The notes below the pieces were generated by a model that saw nothing but the letters and a program-made list of their open reading frames with translations, was not told the origin of the DNA and searched no databases. The position numbers and the translations under genes were made by a program. A stretch of 64,000 nucleotides of DNA from Cavia porcellus. Its lineage: Eukaryota; Chordata; Mammalia; Rodentia; Caviidae. Positions 47,045-59,243 of the stretch are shown piece after piece; position 1 is the stretch's first letter, and each line of letters begins with the position of its first letter. The stretch covers positions 67,693,494 to 67,757,493 of the forward strand of contig NW_026947490.1 in NCBI RefSeq assembly GCF_034190915.1, read 5' to 3'.

Positions 47045-48047
47045 TAGCACTTGGAATGAAGTATTTCAAATCTTGAAAGTATACAACTTCCAGCCTAGAT
47101 TGATGTACCCTGCTAAACTGTCTTTCAATATTAATAGATATAAGATACTTCCATGACAAAGAAGAAATTCATGACCACCAAACCAGCTATCCAAAATGCT
47201 CAGAAGTATATTTTAGAAAAAGAGAAGGCCAAAATCCCAATAAAAGAAGAAATCAGGCTGGGAAAGCAATTAAACAAAAGGGAAACAGGGTACCAGCAAC
47301 ATGAAAATAATATGAGGATAAGCCAACACATTCCAGTTATAACCATCTATGTAAATGGTATAAATTCACCAACTAAAAGAAACAGACTCTTAAAATTCAT
47401 GAAAAATCAAGATCCAACAATATGATGCATTCAAGAAGCATACTTAACTCAAAAAAAGTCATAGACTAAAATTCAAAGGATGGGAAAAAAGTTCACCAGG
47501 CCACAGGAACTCAGAAAAAAAGCAGAGGTAGCTATTCTACTTGCAGATGATATGAACTTCAAGACTGATCAAAAGAAACAAAGTCACTAAGGGCAAACTC
47601 CAAGAAGAAAAGATAACAATCATAAATATATGTGCACCAAATATCAGTGCACCAAACTGCATAAAACAACTGCTAACAGACATGAAAAATCAAGCATCAA
47701 CACAATCCTAATGGGAGACCTTAATACTCCACTGTCACAATTAGATCAACCAGGCAAAATGAATAGAAATATCAGAACTAAACCAAACCTGTGAACAAAT
47801 ATGTCTACAGAGTGTTCCACAACACAACATCAGAATACAGATTCTTCTCAGCTGTACATGGAACATTCTCCAAAATAGACCACATCCTAGCTCATAGAAC
47901 ATACTTAAGTAAGTACAGAGAAACTGAAGCCATCCCCTATATGTTATCTGACCATAGTAATACAATTGGAAATCAACAACAAAAGAAATCACAAAAAGTT
48001 CAAAAACACATGGAAATTAAACAACACTCTCATAAACAACCAGTGGG

Positions 48048-48162
48048 GGGCTGGGGATTTACCCAGCGGCATAAGCGCCTGCCTTGCAAGCAGGCAGTCG
48101 TGAGTTCAATCCCCGGTACCGATAAAAAGGAAAAAGACAAAAAAAAATTAAAAAAATAAAAA
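48048..48162 (+). mobile_element. Young tRNA-Ala(TGC) SINE with perfect 16-bp target duplication
   Basis: ATAAACAACCAGTGGG is identical at 48032-48047 and 48163-48178. The body has the CCTGC-CTTGCAA-GCAGG anticodon hairpin, box B GAGTTCAATCCC and tail GATAAAAAGGAAAAAGAC. A perfect duplicate indicates recent insertion relative to the decayed host L1. Confidence 0.95.
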
Positions 48163-51100
48163 ATAAACAACCAGTGGGACACACAGATAACTGAAGAAAA
48201 AATTTAAATAATATCAACAATTAAATGATAATGTTGATACAACAAACCAGAATTTATGGGATGTAGTGAAAGCAGTTTAAGAGGAAATTTATAGTGATGA
48301 ATTCTCACATCAAGAAAACAAAAAGAGCTCAAAGACGCATCCTAATGTTGAACATCAAATTTCTAGAAAATAAAGCAAATTTGAAGCTAGAAGAAATTAT
48401 AAAGATAAGAGCATAAGTTAATGAAATTGAGACTAAGAAAACAATACAAAGATTTAATATCAGAGTCAATTCTCTGAAAGATTAAATAAAATTGATAAAG
48501 TCTTAGCCAACCTCATCAAAAAGAGGGAAGAAAATACTCAAATTCAAGTAATTAGGAATGAAAAGGGAGAAAACACTGTGGATCCTATAGAAATCCTGAA
48601 GATCATGTAAGTTAGTTATACTATCAATGTCACTTAGTTCATAGATAAGGTTTGTGCTAATATCAATTGGAGAATTTGTCCTTGAATTCTACAAGAAATT
48701 CATATATGCTGTAATACCACTACTGATGAAACTCTTTAATGAAATTGAAAGGGGAGAAATACTCCCACAATCACTCCTGGAGGAAAGCATTAGCCTGATA
48801 CAAAATCAGAGAAGAACCAACCAATAAAGAGAATTACAGGTCAAAAAAATCCTCTCTAAGGTGCTGGCAAGCAAAATGCATCAAATCATCAAAAAGTTTA
48901 TACAACATCACCAGGCAGGATTCACCCCAGGAATGTAGGGACGGTTCAACATACACAATTCAATAAATATAATGCACCATACCAATAGAGACAAAAAATC
49001 CTATGATCATCTCAATCAGTGCAGAAAATTCTTTTGACAAAGTCTAATATCCATTCATGATTTTAAAACTTATAGAAAATTAGAACATATGATCTTCATG
49101 TCAATCTGATAAAATCCATCTTTGACAATCTTAAGAGCTAATATCACACTAAATAGCCAAAAACAAAAGCTTTCACTCTAAATTCAGGAACAAGACAAGA
49201 TGTCCACTACCACCGCTCCTACTCAATATAGTTCTGGAAACACTAGCCAGGACAACTATACAAGAGAAACAAATAAATAAGAATAGGAAAGAAAGAAGTT
49301 AAATTATCATTATCTGCAGAAAACATGATACTTTACAAAGAATACCCCCCAAAACAGCACCAAAAGTGTGGCATATTTAATAACCAGGTTCAGTAGTGTA
49401 GCTGCATACAAAGTCAACACTCAAAAGTCAGTAATATTTCTGCACACAAATTCACTGAGGCCAAATTAAGGAAGCCATACACTTTGCAATATCATTCCCC
49501 AAAAATGAAATATTTAGGGTTTGATCTAGCAGAGGAACTAAATGATCTATACATTAAAAACTAAAATACTTAAAAAAACAGAGCAAAGACAATATCAGAA
49601 AATTGAAAAAGATTTCCTTTGCTTGTGTGTAGGAGTAACCAATATAACAAAATGGCCATATTCCCAAAATTGGTATAGAGATTCATTGTAATCTCAATCA
49701 ACATATCATTAGCATATCTCACAGAAGTAGAGAAAACATTGCTACAGTTCATTTGGGAATAAAAGAGATCTAGAATAACAAAAACAATCCTAGGTAACAA
49801 AGACAAGACAGGGAACATTACAATCCTAGACTTGAAATTACAGTGCAAAACTACTGTGATAAAAACAGCACGGTACTGACAATAAAATAGATCTGAGGGT
49901 CTGTGGAATAGATTACAAGATACTAACCCCCAAAACATTCAGCCATCTCAATTTTGACAAAGGGACCAAGCCCACACACTAAAGAAAGAGACAGCCCTTA
50001 ATAAACAGTGATGGAAAAATTGGCTTTCCACATGGTGAAGACTAAAACTGGACTCATGTCTATCACTGTATACTAAAATCAAAATGGATCAAAGATCTAA
50101 ATATTAAAAACACTAGTCTTCTGGAAGAGAGAATAGATAGAACTCTTGAAGGCAGAAGTATAAGCAAACATCTCAAGAACAAAACCCCAATTGCACAAAA
50201 AATGCTACAAAGAATCAACAACTGAGATCTCATTAACAAGCCTTTGCACAAAAATATAAACTACCAATGGAGGGAAGGGCGACTCATAGTGTGGGTTTAT
50301 ATAGAGAGCATATAAAGAATTGAGTAAAGTCAGACTCCCCCAAATTTAAAGACCCAATCCAGAAATGGGCATCTGAGATGAATATTCACTTCTCAGAGGA
50401 AGAAATACAAATGGCAAATAAATATATGAAAAAATGTTCAACATTACTGGCCATTCAAGAGATGCAAATTAAGACAGTGCTGAGATTGCATCTCACCCCT
50501 AGAAAGAAGGCTACTTTCAAAAAATCAACCAATAACAAGAGATTGAGAGCATGGAGAAAAAACACTGTTAGCCGGAGTGTAAACCAGTGCAATCATTGTG
50601 GAAATCCATGTGGAGACTACTAAAAAAATACTAGGATAAGAGATCTCATTTGACCTAGCCATTCCCCTTCTTGGTATCTTCCCAGAAGCATTAAAATCAT
50701 TCTACCAACTGGTATATACACACCTATGTTTATAGTAGTATAGTTTGTAGTAGCTAAATCATGGAAACACCAAAATGTCCATCAATCAAGTAATGGACAA
50801 AGATGTGTTGTTTTATATAGTGGAGTAGTATTCAATTGTAAAAAAAGGATAAACTTGCGACCTTTCTAGGTAAATGGGCACACTCTGAGAACATACTCAA
50901 GTGAATAAATAGGACTCACACTTGTAAATGTTACATTATTTCATGAGATACCGCATGTGTACATAAGGAACAACCTATATTAAAGGTATTGTGAAATGGA
51001 AGAAATTGTTAAAAAGAAAGAGGAACTAAGAATAGAGAAGGGAAAGAAGGAAAAGGGAAAAAAGAGTCTTTACTCTCACTGGAAATGAACCTAACACATG

Positions 51101-51370
51101 TTTAAATATTACATTGTTTCCTCAGTGGGTGAAACTGAAAAGGTAAATAAGGACCAAAGTATATAAGAGATTTGGGGAAAGAGGAAGAAAATATTTAAAT
51201 TGGAAAGTGAACAGGGTGTGGGGAAGGGAGAAAGGAAGGAAAGGAGAAGAAAAGGAAGAAAAAAAGCTTTTGTAAATATGAGGGGAAGAGAGGTTGAAGG
51301 GAGGAGAGAGGATCTGGAGAAAAAAGAATCCATGTATATGTACAAACTTCCTCTGAAGAATTGATCATTG

Positions 51371-51893
51371 TGCAGTGACCAGCTGCAGTTCTAGATATTC
51401 ATGAGGGGAAGGATGGTGGGAAGATAAGAAAATAGACAAAAGTTGGGATCAGGTGAAGCCCTTACTCTGCTCAGCCACTGTAGCACATTTATTTATATAC
51501 CCATACACTGCAAAGAAGAATGTCAGTCCCCACCCCACTGCCTAGCAACTTGTCCACCTGGCTGGCCTGGGCCCCTCCTCTTCTTGGAGCTGGAACAGTC
51601 TGCATACATGGCTTGTTTTGGGCTCTCTGTGTTTTCAGGGCTGGCCTTCCTTTAGCCCCCACACATGTGATCAATCTCCAGCTGTGTGGTAGCACAGGAT
51701 GAGTGTCAGTTGAAGCTGGAGGAGCTGTGTTTGAAGAACTCTGTGGAAGACCTTTCCATTCTTGAGCCCTCTTCATTTTAAGTGCAATCCAAGGACTTTA
51801 AGTTCCTGCAGTCAGTAAGTTAATCCTGTAGAGCCCGTGAATCTGTAACAGTGTAGCTGGCAATTGTCAGAAGATGCTAGTGATTTGAGGTTT
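51371..51893. other. Non-L1 segment, unclassified
   Basis: GC-richer DNA between two L1s. It has short open frames on both strands (51443-51655 +, 51489-51776 -) but no recognised domain. An LTR fragment is possible; no boundaries can be proved. A (TTTG)n tract follows at about 51894-51912. Confidence 0.4.
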
Positions 51894-52152
51894 GTTTGTT
51901 TGTTTGTTTGTTTTTTTGACTAACATACTACTATAGCATTGTTTTATACATTTTATGATTATACTTTTTTATTATTTTAAAGAGAATAGAATAAAATAAT
52001 GCAAGCAACAGGATTTCAAGACAAGACAACAGGAAATCAATGTGGTTACCACAATGTCTCCTGTTCTTTCCAAAATAGTTGTCCATATCTTCACACACAT
52101 TGAATTCAAACAAAACAAAATAGTACAAAACTTATCCAAAGAAAAGAATGAA

Positions 52153-52270
52153 GGGGCTGGGGATTTAGCTCAGCGGCACAAGTGCCTGCCTTGCAAGCAG
52201 GCAGTCGTGAGTTCGATCCCTGGTACCGATAAAAACGAAAAAGACAAAAAAAAAAAAAAAGCAAGAAAGA
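52153..52270 (+). mobile_element. Young tRNA-Ala(TGC) SINE with 15-bp target duplication
   Basis: AAAGAAAAGAATGAA (52138-52152) and AAAGAAAAGACTGAA (52271-52285) flank it with one mismatch. It has box A TTAGCTCAGCGG, box B GAGTTCGATCCC, and a tail after GATAAAAACGAAAAAGAC. It is the closest to consensus of the young copies. Confidence 0.95.
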
Positions 52271-53805
52271 AAAGAAAAGACTGAAAGCATTACAGGCCTT
52301 CAAAACCAGACAACAGGAAAATCAGCAATGGCAAACCATAATGTCTCTTGTTCTCTTCAAAGTAGATGTCTATATCTTCATACATACTGAAATCAAGTAA
52401 CAGAAAACAGACTAAAACCCATCAAAACAAAGAATAAAAGCATTATTGGACTTCAAAATAACATGATGAAAAATCAGCAATGGCTACTATAATGTCTCAA
52501 CTTGTTACATGTAGCTGTTAATAAAATAAATTCTTCTAAATCCTTTAGGAGAACTTTTAGGCATGTATATGCCTGTACGTGTACATCTATCCTTTCTGTA
52601 ATAGAGGGAAAAACAAAACAAAACCAATCAAAATACAAGAAAAGAACAGAGACAAATAAATAATGAGAGCAAAGAGTCCAAAACAATAATAATATAGGCT
52701 TTCAAAGCAAGCTGGTAGGAACATAACTAAGATTGCTATTTTACATAGTAACCTTCAAAAAAGTTACTCAGATTACCGGATATAAACATGCAAAATTGCA
52801 AAACATGCAAAATCCTATGAATGTTAATTATTTTGTTCCAAGAACTATTAGAATTAGTTGTACAATCATCTTGGCTATCTTAAGTATATGTATATATACA
52901 AATTTATAGCCTTTTTCTTTTCCTTTATTTCTCCTTTTCCTTATTTTTCACCTTTTAGCAGTTTCTTACACTTTCACAGTATTTATTGAAGATTTTACAT
53001 CTTATTTACTTTTAGTTCCTTATACTAGGGAGACAGTATAGTATTTACACTTGTGAGTTTGATTTATTTCACTTATGAATATGGTCTCCAGTCACATCCA
53101 TTGACCTATAAAAGCCTTGATGTGATCCTTCTTTATAGCTGAGTCATACTCCATTGTATAAAAATACATCTTTTTATCCATTCCTCAATTGTTGGGCATT
53201 TAGGTTGTTTCCAAGCCAGCTATTACAAAGTGTGCTGCTATAAACATGGGTACACATATATCACTGTGGTATGATATTTTCAATTCTTCTGGGAATATGC
53301 CCAGAAATGGAATAGCTGGGTCAAATGGGACTTCCAATCCCAGCTTTTTGAGGAATCTCCACACTGATTTCCACAGTGGTTGCCCCAGTCTACACCCCAC
53401 CAACAATGCAGGAGAGTTCCTTTTTCCCCACAGCCTCTCCAGCACTTATTGTTGGTAGTTTTCTTTATCCTGGCCATTCTTTGAGGAGTGAGATGGAATC
53501 TCAGTGTTACTTTAATTGGCCTTTCTTTAACAACCAATGATGCTGAGCATTTTTTCATGTATTTATTTTCCATTTGTATTTCTTCATCTGAGAACTGTAT
53601 ATTCATCTAAGATGCCCATTTTTGGATTGGGTCTTTGAATTTTGCAGGACTGACTTTTTAATTCTTCATATGTTCTAGATAGAAGTCCCAGATAGAAGTC
53701 CCTAAATAGAAGTTTCTCTGAGGGACAGTTGACTAAGATTTTTTTTCCAATTCATAGGTTTTCTTTTTATTACATTAGAAATTTCTTTTCATATGCAAAA
53801 CTTGT

Positions 53806-53881
53806 TTTTGATACTGGGGATCAAACTCATGACCTCATGCCAGGCAGGCACTTATGCCACTAAGCTAAATCCCCAGCCCCA
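53806..53881 (-). mobile_element. ID-like SINE, antisense, older subfamily
   Basis: GGGGATCAAACTCATGACCTCATGCCAGGCAGG and CTAAATCCCCAGCCCC are the reverse of the older-subfamily body. It interrupts L1 ORF2. Confidence 0.85.
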
Positions 53882-55478
53882 CAAAAACTTTTTACTAAGA
53901 CAAGATCTAAGGTGTTGATTCTGGAAAGTATTTCCTCTGAAGTTTAATTTTTGTTCATGAATTCTCTGCCTGTCCCTATGCCTTCAAGATTTCTACCTAC
54001 TTTGTCTTCCAGCAGATTTAGTATTTCTATTTTAATATTTATGTATTTGATCCATTTTTACTTTAGTTTACTGCCTAGTGATAGGCATGGGTCTAGTTTT
54101 AGTTTTTGACATATGGACAACCAGTTTTTCCAGCACCACTTATTAAACAGGCTTTCTTCCAGTGACGGTGTTTGGCTCCTTTGTCAAATATAATGTGGCT
54201 GAGTGTCTTTGTAGCTGTGTCTGTATCTTCTAATCTATTCCATTGATCTTCAGGTCTGTTTTTATTTAACTACCATGCTGATTTTATCAAGTAGCTTTGT
54301 AGTATAACTTCAAATCAGGAATTGCAATGCCTCCTGCCTTGCCTTTGTTGCCCAGAATTACCTTTGCTATTCTAGTTTTCTTCTGGTTCCAGATGAATTT
54401 TGGGATTTCTCTAGATCTATGTGATATGTTAATGGAATTTTGATTGGAATTACATTAAATGTGTAAAACACTTTTGGGAGCATGACCATTTTCACGATGT
54501 TTTTCTTTCTATCCATGTACATAGAATGTCTTTCCATTTTCTTTTTTTTTTTATTTTGAAGAGAATAAAACCAAACAAAATAAAACAGAATAGAGTGAAT
54601 CAAAACAAAAGGATAAACATGGCACATGATTTAAAACCAAAATATAAGGAGTTCTACAATGGATACCATAATGCCTCTAGTTATCTTCAGAAGAATTGCC
54701 CACACCATTGGGCATAACAAAATCAAACAAAATAGTACAGAATAAAACTCATAAAAACAAGACAATGGAAATAGCATAGGACTTGAAAAGAAGATAATAG
54801 TTAAACCACAGTGGGTATCATAATGCATCTTATTGTCTTCAAAGTAGTTACCTATACCATCAGACGTGATACAATCAAACAAAACAAAATAGAATAAAAT
54901 CAGTCAAAACAAAACAATGAAAGCAACACAGGGCTTCAAATCAAGCTAACAGGAAATGAAAAATGGCTACCATAATATATTTTACCTTTGAAATGCCTGT
55001 TCATGCCATCAAATATATTAAGATTAGAAAAGCTGAAACAAAATAAAACCAAATTAGACAAAACAATGAAAGTAATATGGGCTTCAAATCATGATAGTAG
55101 ATTAACAATGGCCACTGCCTTCCCTTTTTAGACTTTTCCTCCCATTTCACTTTCACAGGATGTAGTATACATTTTGTATCCCACTAACTCCTTTATTTTT
55201 TATATTAGGGAGATGCAGGATGTTCATCCAAGTTACTCTGAATCATTTCACCCAAGAGCATGGTCTCAAGTTGTATCCATTTACCTACAAGATCCCCAAG
55301 GTTATCTTTCTTTATAACTGAGTAGTTTTCGTTTGTATAAGTGACATAGCTTTCCAACCAGTCTGCATATGATGGCAAGCTATCCCCACTTTTTTCTGCT
55401 TCCCTGTCACATAGAGCATTGTTTATCACCTCTGACTTTTGGTCTATAAGTCCCCTATGGGGTTAAATGTGTTTCTTA

Positions 55479-55570
55479 GCCAGGGATTTAGCTCAGCAGC
55501 ATAAGTGCCTGCCTGGCAAGTGCAGGAGTGTGAGTTCCATCCCCAGTACCAAAAAAAACAAAAATAAAAC
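55479..55570 (+). mobile_element. ID-like SINE, older subfamily
   Basis: AGGGATTTAGCTCAGCAGC (box A) and GTGAGTTCCATCCCCAG (box B) are present with a short A-rich tail. It sits at the junction between the ORF2 scrap and an inverted ORF1 scrap. Confidence 0.8.
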
Positions 55571-55661
55571 CCTTGAAGACAAGTTTGCAGCTTGCAATCA
55601 TGAAAGGAAAGATCTCTTAAAAATAATAAGGAACCAGAAAGTAACAATTCAAAGGTTACAA
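55571..55661 (+). mobile_element. Inverted scrap of L1 ORF1
   Basis: The + strand reads DKFAACNHERKDLLKIIRNQ, the ORF1 coiled-coil end, opposite to the surrounding minus-strand L1. The same ORF1 text recurs on the minus strand at about 56150-56200 (DRFAACDCERKNFLKITRNQ). Confidence 0.7.
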
Positions 55662-55689
55662 TAGATGGTCATGAATTCCTTCAACTGTT

Positions 55690-56676
55690 CTTTGTCATGG
55701 AAGTATCTTGTTTCTCCATTAATTTTGAAAAATAGTGAGGTGGGGTACATCAATCTGGGTTGTAAGTTATTTTCTTTCAAGACTTTAAATATTTCACTCC
55801 AATCTCTTCTTGATTTCATGTCATGATTCTGATGAATTTTCCTTTATAGGTGATCTGTTTCTTTCCTCTAACAGCTCTTACTATTCTGTTCTTGTACTGA
55901 ATTTCAGGCATCTTCATTATTATATGTCTGAGTATAGATTTATTTTGGTTATAGCTGGCTGGAGTTCTGTATGCCTCACTTATCTGAATATCATTTCCCT
56001 TTCCTATGCTTGGGAAGCTTTCTGTAATTATTTCTGTAAATAGCCTTTGTATTTCATTTGTGTTGACCCCTGGTTTTTCACTTACATTTATTATTTTAAA
56101 TTATGCTTCTTCATGTCATCTTGTAGCCTTTGAATTACTGGTTCCTTGTTATTTTTAAGAAATTTTTCCTTTCACAATCGCAAGCTGCAAACCTGTCTTC
56201 AGGGTTTGAAAGTCTATCTTTAGTGTCTTTCAAGCAGTTTTGTTCAATGGAGTTTTTATTTCCTGATAATCTCTTTGAATCTATTTCGTGTATTCTTGTC
56301 TTTTGTATATTCTTCATTCAAGGTTTCCCTCATTTTCCTATGCTTCTATTCTTCTATTTATGTCTTCCTTAGAGGTGCTTAGCAATTATTTTATTACGTT
56401 TCTCATTTCTTCTTTTACCTGAGATAGTATTTCTGATCTAATTTCTTTTATAGCCTCATGAAGTTGTATCTTCACTTCAGTTGCCGTCACTTGAGAAACT
56501 TCTGAAGTGGTGTGTGACTCCCGATCTTTTCTATGTCTACAACTTCTGGGCCAGAACGGTTCTGGGCCAGAACGGCTTGCGTTGGAGGCCAGAGACTGCC
56601 TCTTGCTTCTTCTTCTTCTTCTTCTTGTCATGTTCCTGGTTTCTTCCAGACAAGTGGGTAGTGGGGTCCCCAGCAC
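55690..56676 (-). pseudogene. ORF1 of the nested L1, broken
   Basis: An in-frame methionine lies at 56676, but the usual start is probably the later MTRRRRRRSKRQS (about 56631). Open pieces run 56676-56386 and 56317-56135; the C-terminal domain at 56000-55690 has frameshifts. The basic N-terminus differs from the HAL1-like ORF1. Confidence 0.8.
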
Positions 56677-56729
56677 TTCCTGTGTTGGCTACAGTTTCTC
56701 TGAAGTGAGACTGTTTGATTTTTCTAGTC

Positions 56730-57510
56730 AGTGCTGGCTGGGGAACATCTGATGGTGACCATTGTTTGCTGGTGTAGGGCTGTCTGCTGCTTTTCCCAGC
56801 CCGCTTTAGCTCACCTGTGGCTGGTGGAATACAAGCAGGGGAGGGGCAGGCCTACCTCGTGAGCTGGTTAACAGCAGGGAGCCTCCACCACATACAGTAT
56901 GTACAGGGGAGAGGAGCTGGTTGGGAATAGATTTAGGGAAACCTCGGTGATGGTTCTCAGGGGTGGCACTCAGCCCAACCAGTATCCACCAGACTGCTCC
57001 CAAGCTGGGAGTGGCTGAAGGAAGCTGGCAGCTCTTCTGGTTCTGGACTTATTCTGCCCAACTCCAAAATGGCTTGTGGCAAATCTCCCTCTCCAAAGGG
57101 AGGATTGAGTCCTCTACACTCACCGCGAGCCAGTGCAGTTCTCCACATCTGCTGCACCCTCTGCCACCACCTCTCTTTAAAGAGGCCTTTGGGCTTGCCA
57201 GCCACCACCCTCACTGTGACCATGCGTCCCCAGGTTTCAATAGCTCTTCTCTCATGGTGGGTCTGGCTCCTGGTGAAGGCACTGCCAGCTACCACTTTCT
57301 TCTTCGTTTAAATTTTTCTTTTTTCACTCTCTCTAAGGGCTTCAACTCTCACTTTGGGTTTTTCCTGGGTCGAGAGGACCCACTTCCTTCCTTCCTTCCT
57401 TTCTTCTCTTCCCCACGATGCCATATTCCAGCATCTGGACTGTTTCTCTCAGAGAGGCTGTTTTCTCTGCTACTTAAAGTTCCACCATCTTCCTGGAAGT
57501 CCCTTCTTCC
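56730..57510 (-). promoter_or_regulatory. 5'UTR of the nested L1, non-monomeric type
   Basis: About 780 bp of GC-richer DNA without clear tandem units. It ends in the L1 5' terminus with a YY1-like AAGATGG core (reverse strand, about 57487). An open frame at 56963-57565 on the + strand has no known domain and is likely accidental. Confidence 0.6.
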
Positions 57511-59145
57511 CGTTTTTGGAAATCTTCTTCAGTTTCTGTTTTCAGAGTGTTGTAATTTTCATTGAATAGATCTTTCACTTCCTCTGTTAAATCAATTCCT
57601 AAGTATTTCATTTTTTTTTTTTTTGGATGCTATAATGAACAGTGTAGCTCCTTTTATTTCTCTCTCAGTGTTTGTTGTGTATAGGAATATTATTGACTTT
57701 TTGAGTGTTGCCTTTGTATCCAGCTACATTACTGAATTTGGTTGTTATATCTAGAAGTCTTTCAATGGAGTTTTGGGAGTCTTCTATGTAGAGTATCATG
57801 TCATCCACAAATAATGATAATTCCACTTCTTCCTTTTCTATCCTTATTCTTTTTATTTTTCTCTCTTGTCTAATTGTTCTGGCTAATGTTTCTAGCACTA
57901 TATTGAACAAGAGTGGTGATAACAAACATCCTCATCTTATTCCTGATTTTAGAGTGAAAGCTTTCAGTTTTTGACCATTTAGTATGATGCTGGCTATTGG
58001 TTTGTAATAGATGGCTTTTATCAGATAGAGGTAAAGCCCATCTATTCCAATTTTCTGTAGGGATATTATCATAAATGAGTGTTGGACTTTATCAAAAACT
58101 TTTTGTGCATCTACTGAAATGATCATGTGACTCTTTGGCTCTATTGATATGATGTATTACATTTATTGATTTGCATATGTTGAACCATTCCTGCATCCCA
58201 GGGATGAATCTCACTTGGTCGTGGTGTATAATCTTCTTGATGACTTGCTGCATTGTTTACCAATATTTTATTGAGAATTTTTGCATCTATGTTCATTATG
58301 CAGATTGTCCTGTAGTTCTCTTTTTTGGTTGGGTCTTTCTCTGGTTTTGGTATTAGAGTAATGTTTGCTTCCAGGAATGAGTTAGGGAGAATTGCTTACC
58401 TTTCAGTTTCATTGAAGAGTTTGAGGAGTGTTCACATTAAGTCTTCCTTGAATTTCTTGTAAAATTGAGCAATCAACACATCAGGACCTGAGCTTTTCTT
58501 TGTAAGGTTCTCATTACATTTTCAAATTCATTAATTGAAATTGGATTTTTCAGCAGTTTTACATCTTCTTGACTCAGCTTTGGTAATTCATCTGTTTCTA
58601 GGAATCTGCCCATTTCTTCTATGTTATCAAGCCTATGAGACTACAGGTTTTCAAAATAAGTATTGATGATCTTCTATATTTACACAGGGTCTGTAATGAC
58701 TTTGCCCGTTTCATTCCTTATTTGCCCTTATTTCATTCCTTGCATGAATTTGAGATTTTTCTTTCCTTTTTTTAATATAGTTGGCTAGGGGCTTATCAAT
58801 TTTATTTATTCTTTCAAAGAACCAACTCTTTGATTCATTAATTCTTTGTATTGTTTTATTAGTCTCTACTGCATTTATTTCTGCTCTGATCTTTATAATT
58901 TCCTCCTTTCTTTTGGCTTTGGCCTTGACTTGCTCTTCTTTTTCTAGATGTTCAAGATGTAGCATCAAGTTGTGTGTGTTTGTTCTGTTTTCCTTATGTA
59001 GGAATGCACCAGAATAAAGTTCCCTCTGAGGACTGCTTTCATTGCATCCCACAGGTTCTGTAAGTTGCATTTGTGTTTTCATTTTCTTGTAGATATTGTT
59101 TAATCTATTCTTTAATTTTCTCTGTGACTCATTGATTGTTCAGAA

Positions 59146-59243
59146 GTGTTTTGTTTTGTTTTGTTTTTTGGTACAAGGGATCTACTCATAGCCTGATGCT
59201 TGCCAGGCAGGAGCTTACATTGCTGAGCTAAATCCCTTGCCGC
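59146..59243 (-). mobile_element. ID-like SINE, antisense, older subfamily
   Basis: TTGGTACAAGGGATCTACTCA, GCTTGCCAGGCAGG and GAGCTAAATCCCTTGCC are the reverse of the SINE; the T-rich left flank is its reversed tail. It interrupts the ORF2 endonuclease region. Confidence 0.85.

Larger units (their letters stand above)
45481..51370 (+). mobile_element. Sense L1, mostly complete but heavily decayed
   Basis: ORF1 starts near 45694 (MENDMRQEKNAAP-like, broken). Its C-terminal domain lies at about 47040-47150 beyond an unknown insert. The ORF2 endonuclease starts near 47310 (RISQHIPVITIYVNGINSPT). RT text runs 48600-49900 and the C-terminus 50378-50640. A purine-rich 3'UTR lies at about 51000-51330. 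A young SINE (48048-48162) and a 567-bp insert (46478-47044) interrupt it. Confidence 0.85.
51950..54534 (-). mobile_element. Antisense L1, 3' part: 3'UTR and ORF2 C-terminal half
   Basis: The reversed A-tail is at about 51966. The 3'UTR (to about 53030) contains repeat units at about 52040, 52329 and 52482; removing the SINE insertion gives steps of roughly 150 bp. ORF2 C-terminal text spans 53040-54534 ([20 protein letters not shown] at 53606). It is cut at about 54535 by another L1 and resumes near 57511. Confidence 0.85.
54541..57510 (-). mobile_element. L1 nested in another L1, internally deleted and rearranged
   Basis: It starts on the left with a reversed A-tail and a 3'UTR of ~150-bp units (phrases at 54659, 54812, 54963, 55108). 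An ORF2 C-terminal scrap (55429-55205) and an endonuclease scrap (about 55435-55475) follow. Then come a SINE, an inverted ORF1 scrap, ORF1 (56676 to about 55690), a long 5'UTR, and an intact L1 5' terminus (reverse of GACTTCCAGGAAGATGGTGG near 57480-57500). Its host L1 text is continuous across it. Most of ORF2 is gone. Confidence 0.8.

Noticed and set aside
52153..52226. A possible functional tRNA-Ala gene
   Set aside because: It has an A-tail, a conserved 3' extension and target-site duplications, and similar copies occur many times in the window, so it is a SINE.
56963..57565. A 200-codon + strand frame
   Set aside because: It lies antisense to the 5'UTR of the nested L1, crosses its boundary into host L1 sequence, and shows no domain.
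8944..59243. A CRISPR-like array of repeated short units
   Set aside because: The repeats are dispersed SINEs in both orientations with individual target duplications, in a eukaryotic intron.
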